A DNA stretch of 64,000 nt. Origin: Apis mellifera. Lineage: Eukaryota > Arthropoda > Insecta > Hymenoptera > Apidae. A program made the position numbers and the translations under genes. Below, piece by piece: positions 60,101-64,000 of the stretch; within the stretch, counting starts at the first letter, position 1; each line of letters starts with the position of its first letter. Below the pieces are notes generated by a model. It saw only the letters and a program-made list of their open reading frames with translations, did no database searches and had not been told where the DNA came from. The DNA lies in NCBI RefSeq assembly GCF_003254395.2, contig NC_037643.1, positions 17,535,463-17,599,462 on the forward strand, in the 5' to 3' direction.

Positions 60101-62423
60101 TTGTATGCATATGTGGGATCCCTTCTCCCTCTCTCTCGCTCTCGAAAAGAAAGGCTCGCTCCTAGACTATGTAGGTATATTTGTCGCGCTTAAACCATTA
60201 TACGTTTTATCGTTTTATTGTTCGTCACCGCGGCATCCACCCACCCCGTCCCACGTTACGAGAGGATACGATACGGATTTTGAAGGGAGGGAGGAGAAGG
60301 AAAGAGACGGTTAAGAGGGTTTAACCTTGGTTGAAACAGCATGCCTTATGTGATCTTCATTTGAATACGATTATGGATAACGCGATACGCGAAAGACCTA
60401 TGCCGCGGCATCAAATTTGATATTCAAATGGACGATACGTCTTTTGTTTCCTTCCCCGTTGTTGCGAACCCGTTGTGCCTCGATCTGGACCGATCCCCGA
60501 GACCAACACCTCCGCGATCGCTTTTCTTCTCCATTTCGTTTATATTTTCCTTCCTATTAATATATACGACCTATCTGTATAGTATACGAAAATACGATGC
60601 GGAGTTTGTTGGAAATTTTTCGAAAGTAGAAAGAGAGAGAGGAAGAATGATCCGCCACGAGGTATATATAAAGTAAGAGCGCGATCTTATTTGAAAGTAA
60701 GATACGCGATCGGTGACATTTCTATGCCAAATATATCGCACAAAGCGGCGCCGCGATCTCCCTGTCATATTAAATATTATTTATGCCCGTTCGTATAAAG
60801 ATTCCGGTTGCTTGCGACCTCTCTCTCTGTCTCTCTCTGTTTCTCTTTCTCCGCGGACGACCGCGTCTGTGTTTTCCATACAAGTGCGCCGGCCAGAGTA
60901 CACGGGGGCCCCGCGATAAACCGCGCGCAACAACCACCATAGCATATGAACACAAAGAACGGGCAATCGAAAAACAATATCGATCCATTGTTTCGCCCGT
61001 CCAATAAATATCGTAAATATCGGTCTACTGAATTACAGGGCCCAATCTCGTTCGCAGATCAGCACCAGGGCCTGTGCACCGTTAAATCGTAAACTCGCCT
61101 CCTTCTTCGCTAGAGCTTCGCCTAGCCGATGATACACGCGCGCGAGGAATAAAGGAAGTATTGATATTAAGTCAAATCGTAATTTTCTCTAAAAATATCC
61201 TTTACGTATGGAAAGAAAGAAGGAAAAAAGATTTGGAAAAACGATTGAAAAGTAAACGGCAGGTTTGATGAATAAAAGGAATATTCGTGTTACATATTAC
61301 GTTGCATACGCGTATAGTAATCGAGTATTGCGTAAATGTACGCAATGGGTGGACATTGTTAACAGAAGAAACTTTCTGAAGCGTGCATAAAAATGCATGC
61401 ATTGTGGAAGGTCATCGAGAGGTAACATTATATCTCATTTGTTCGAGTGTACCGAACTGAGACACGCATAGGCACATTTTTTTCCTCCAGTTTCCGCCCT
61501 TGTTCTTACGTAATTGTTCTTTCAGAGAGTTTAATTCATTCTTGATATTCTTATATCCATTTAGACTTTTCTCGAAAATCGAAAGAAATAGACACATTTC
61601 CTTTCCTTTATTATCGATGATTAATAAACGTTTCGTTTATTTTCATCGTCGCGCAAACTGATTTAAAGTAGACAAACAGTAAGTAGATGGAAAATAGTCG
61701 CGGGATTTGGGATGGAACGGATGAATTAAAATGCGAATATTTGCGTTAGCCGAAAGTACTGACAGCGCCATCTCTCGACGAATATTCGAAGCTTCGACGT
61801 GGCGTCCCAGTGACGCTCAACTCAAAGAGTAGAGATAATTCTCCTAAATTTTATTCCACAATCATAAACAATTAAAATTTTCCTCTATTCTTGCATAAAA
61901 CAAAAATTGTAAACTTTAAACACGTAAGATCGTGCTCGATTAATTTTCCTCTTTTTTTTTTTTCTTCGCTACATCCATCTCAACAACGTAAATCGAACCG
62001 AGTCTTTCTTATTTCCTCTCTCTCTCTTAACGCGCAAGATATATATCGTCTCTCGCCCGATAAAACTCGTTGGAAAAACATTTGTTTGGAATATCTCTTT
62101 GAAAAGATATCGCGTATTTTTACGATCCGCCCGGAATTAAACGTTTTCAAAATGCACCGATCTCGAATAAAACGAGCCAAGAAACGAAACGATTTCGATT
62201 TCGATACGTCGTCGAGATGCTTAACGACCATAACCCCGTGCGTCGTATCTTGCCAGAAGAAAGACGAAACGAGGGGGGAGGGGGAAGAAATTCGGAATAT
62301 TCGGAATTCGCGTATTACGGGGCATCGAAACTCGTGAATTTTTCGCGAGTATCCAGCCACAGTATATAATCTCGCATCGAGTGGTTGGATAGACTCGGAG
62401 GAAAAAGAACGAGCGGGAGAAGA

Positions 62424-62469
62424 GACGACGACGACGGCGGCGGCGGAGAGAGAGAGAGAGAGAGAGAAG
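62424..62469. repeat. (GAC)n-(GGC)n-(GA)n compound repeat
   Basis: Three adjoining simple repeats in a purine-rich block that continues to about 62545. Confidence 0.87.
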
Positions 62470-63928
62470 CGAGAGCAGGCGAGCAAGGGGGTAAGTGTAG
62501 GGAGGAAGAGAGAGAGAGAGGGGGGGGGCGGAGAGGCGGAGAGTTAAAGAGGATTGCCGATCCATCCATGAGGGACGATGCAGTCTCTGAATGCGAGATA
62601 AAACCTCGCTGATGCCCGGCAGAGCGATCCGCGTGGTGCGAGTAAGAGGGCGGCGCAGAGCCCGACCGGTACGCGGGAAAGAAAGGAGAAAGGAATAGGG
62701 GGTTAAAGAGAACAGCGGGCAGAAGGAGAGAGAGGGAGGGGTGAGGAGATCCATTGAATACAACGGAAGGTAAAACTCGAGGTAGCGGATCCGAAGAGAG
62801 ACGCTGAAGACCTCTTCCAAATCCATATAAATTGTCGTATTGTTGGAAGGCCATGCAGCAGCATACCGATTTCGAGATGACACGAAAAATCCGGCGATCG
62901 CCGAGTCGATCTCTTCCCTGTCCTTCTTCTTCATCCAGCCTCCCTTTTTCAACTTTCCACGAGATCGAACGATCGCAATTACACACACACGCGAGAAATA
63001 GCCAAACGAGGGAAGGAAAAAAAAGGAAAGGAAACGATAATTCGCGCGATAATTCTTCGTTTAAGAAAATCGAGAAGGGAGAAAGAGAGAGAGAGAGAGA
63101 TCCGGTGACAGCGGCAGGGGCCTTTGCCTTACTGAAAATAACCGGCGCAGATACAAGTGGTAAAATTAAAAAGGGAAGAGAAGAAGAAGGAGGAGGAGGA
63201 GGAGAAGCGTGTTTAATCTCCCGGTCTATAAAGACCGCGTTGAGGAGAGCCGCGAGAAAAGAAAAAGATAGGAAGGACGGATTTCTCGCGATTCGGCAGC
63301 ATCCGCTCCGCGCTTCGAAGGCATCGGCAGAAAGGAAATCGGCTTACCGGGCAAAAATATACTGATATTTATGAGGGTCGCGACATCACAGCTAATCTTT
63401 CGAAGATAATAATTTATCGGGCACCGGTACGCCAAGGAGGTGTATTTTGACTGAAATCCCTTTGCCACTTCTTTCTTATACCGTCTTTCCACGCCAATCC
63501 CTCTCTCTCTCTCCCTCCCTCCCCTCCACGCGATTTCGACGCTCTCCGCTACCGACTCGTATTTCACTCCACTTCAAAGACTCGATTCGTTATCGTGCTC
63601 TCTTTCTATCTCTGGGTACGGGAAAATTATCGATGAGAAAGCGAGCGTTGACGTTTTTCGATAGTCTTCTCCAATTTTTATACGATTAATTTTTTCTTCT
63701 TGATGAAAAAGGTTATCTTCCTTTGTAACTGTAAAAGTAAAAAGTTTGGAGAAGAAGCATTTTCCGTAATCTCTAATGGTCGAACGTGACTTCTTTGATC
63801 GATGGATATTGCAGTTGTAGCGAACGTTTTCTCCCGTTTAATAACGGAGGGGAATGATTGCAAAAATCAAACGGCATTAAGATTACGGTATAAATATGGT
63901 TAAAAAGGATTTTTATTGTGCTTTACAA

Positions 63929-63942
63929 GCGCGCGCGCGCGC
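63929..63942. repeat. (GC)7 microsatellite
   Basis: An alternating GC run followed by CA-rich sequence, similar in kind to the one at 3056. Confidence 0.85.
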
Positions 63943-64000
63943 ACATACACACGATACGACGAGCCGAGGCTGAGAACGATGCAATGTAATTATTTAAATT

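Larger units (their letters stand above)
56181..64000. other. Noncoding DNA to the window end, no gene recognised
   Basis: About 7.8 kb. Longer open frames (for example 58001-58588 on the plus strand and 62221-62988 on the minus strand) start at or run through AT, CT and GGC/GA repeats, overlap other frames and carry no domain that I recognise. A GC-rich inverted repeat at 56527 and GGA and GC microsatellites are listed separately. Confidence 0.55.

Noticed and set aside
62221..62988. 255-codon minus-strand open frame
   Set aside because: It is overlapped by a 223-codon frame in another phase. Both are Ser/Leu/Pro-rich because the plus strand is almost pure purine here.

Overview
The window looks like nuclear DNA of an insect, most likely a hymenopteran and probably a bee. 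The reasons are two mariner-family DNA transposons of a type I associate from memory with bees and ants, abundant CpG and TCGA-type words, and very many short simple repeats (CT/GA, CTC/GGA, CTTC, AT, poly-C) between moderately AT-rich unique stretches. I see no bacterial, viral or organellar signature: no operons, no ribosome-binding sites, no rRNA. The species assignment is inference.

No host protein-coding gene can be supported. The open frames are short, mostly begin at non-ATG codons, overlap one another on both strands, and consist largely of translated microsatellites. The window is best read as intergenic DNA or the inside of a very large intron, and small exons cannot be excluded. 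The only recognisable protein-coding sequences are two decayed transposase genes.

Layout: (1) 1-3370, noncoding with simple repeats. (2) 3371-3763, three tandem copies of a unit of about 130 bp. (3) 3764-12794, noncoding. (4) 12795-14935, a degenerate tandem array of about 2.1 kb, with a perfect 20-bp palindrome just beyond it. (5) About 15458-16767, seven copies of a unit of about 186 bp, each carrying a CACGTG E-box or a one-base variant of it. (6) 16768-20268, noncoding. (7) 20271-21421, mariner copy 1 (transposase on the minus strand) with perfect 30-bp terminal repeats and a TA target duplication. (8) 21424-42484, a long noncoding stretch rich in microsatellites. (9) 42485-44040, three tandem copies of a 132-bp unit, the middle one split by mariner copy 2 (42650-43806). 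(10) 44041-51649, noncoding. (11) 51650-52825, seven copies of a unit of about 160 bp. (12) 52826-54530, noncoding. (13) 54531-56180, seven copies of a unit of about 240 bp. (14) 56181-64000, noncoding.

The most informative biology is the mariner pair. Both copies lack the same two blocks of the N-terminal DNA-binding region, so both descend from an already defective parent and must have been moved by transposase supplied in trans. The copies then decayed differently. Copy 1 kept perfect ends but has a wrecked reading frame. Copy 2 kept an almost open frame with all three catalytic aspartates but has damaged ends. The other notable property is five unrelated tandem arrays with 130-290 bp units, plus the 132-bp array hit by the transposon, within 64 kb. 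I found no convincing new gene system.
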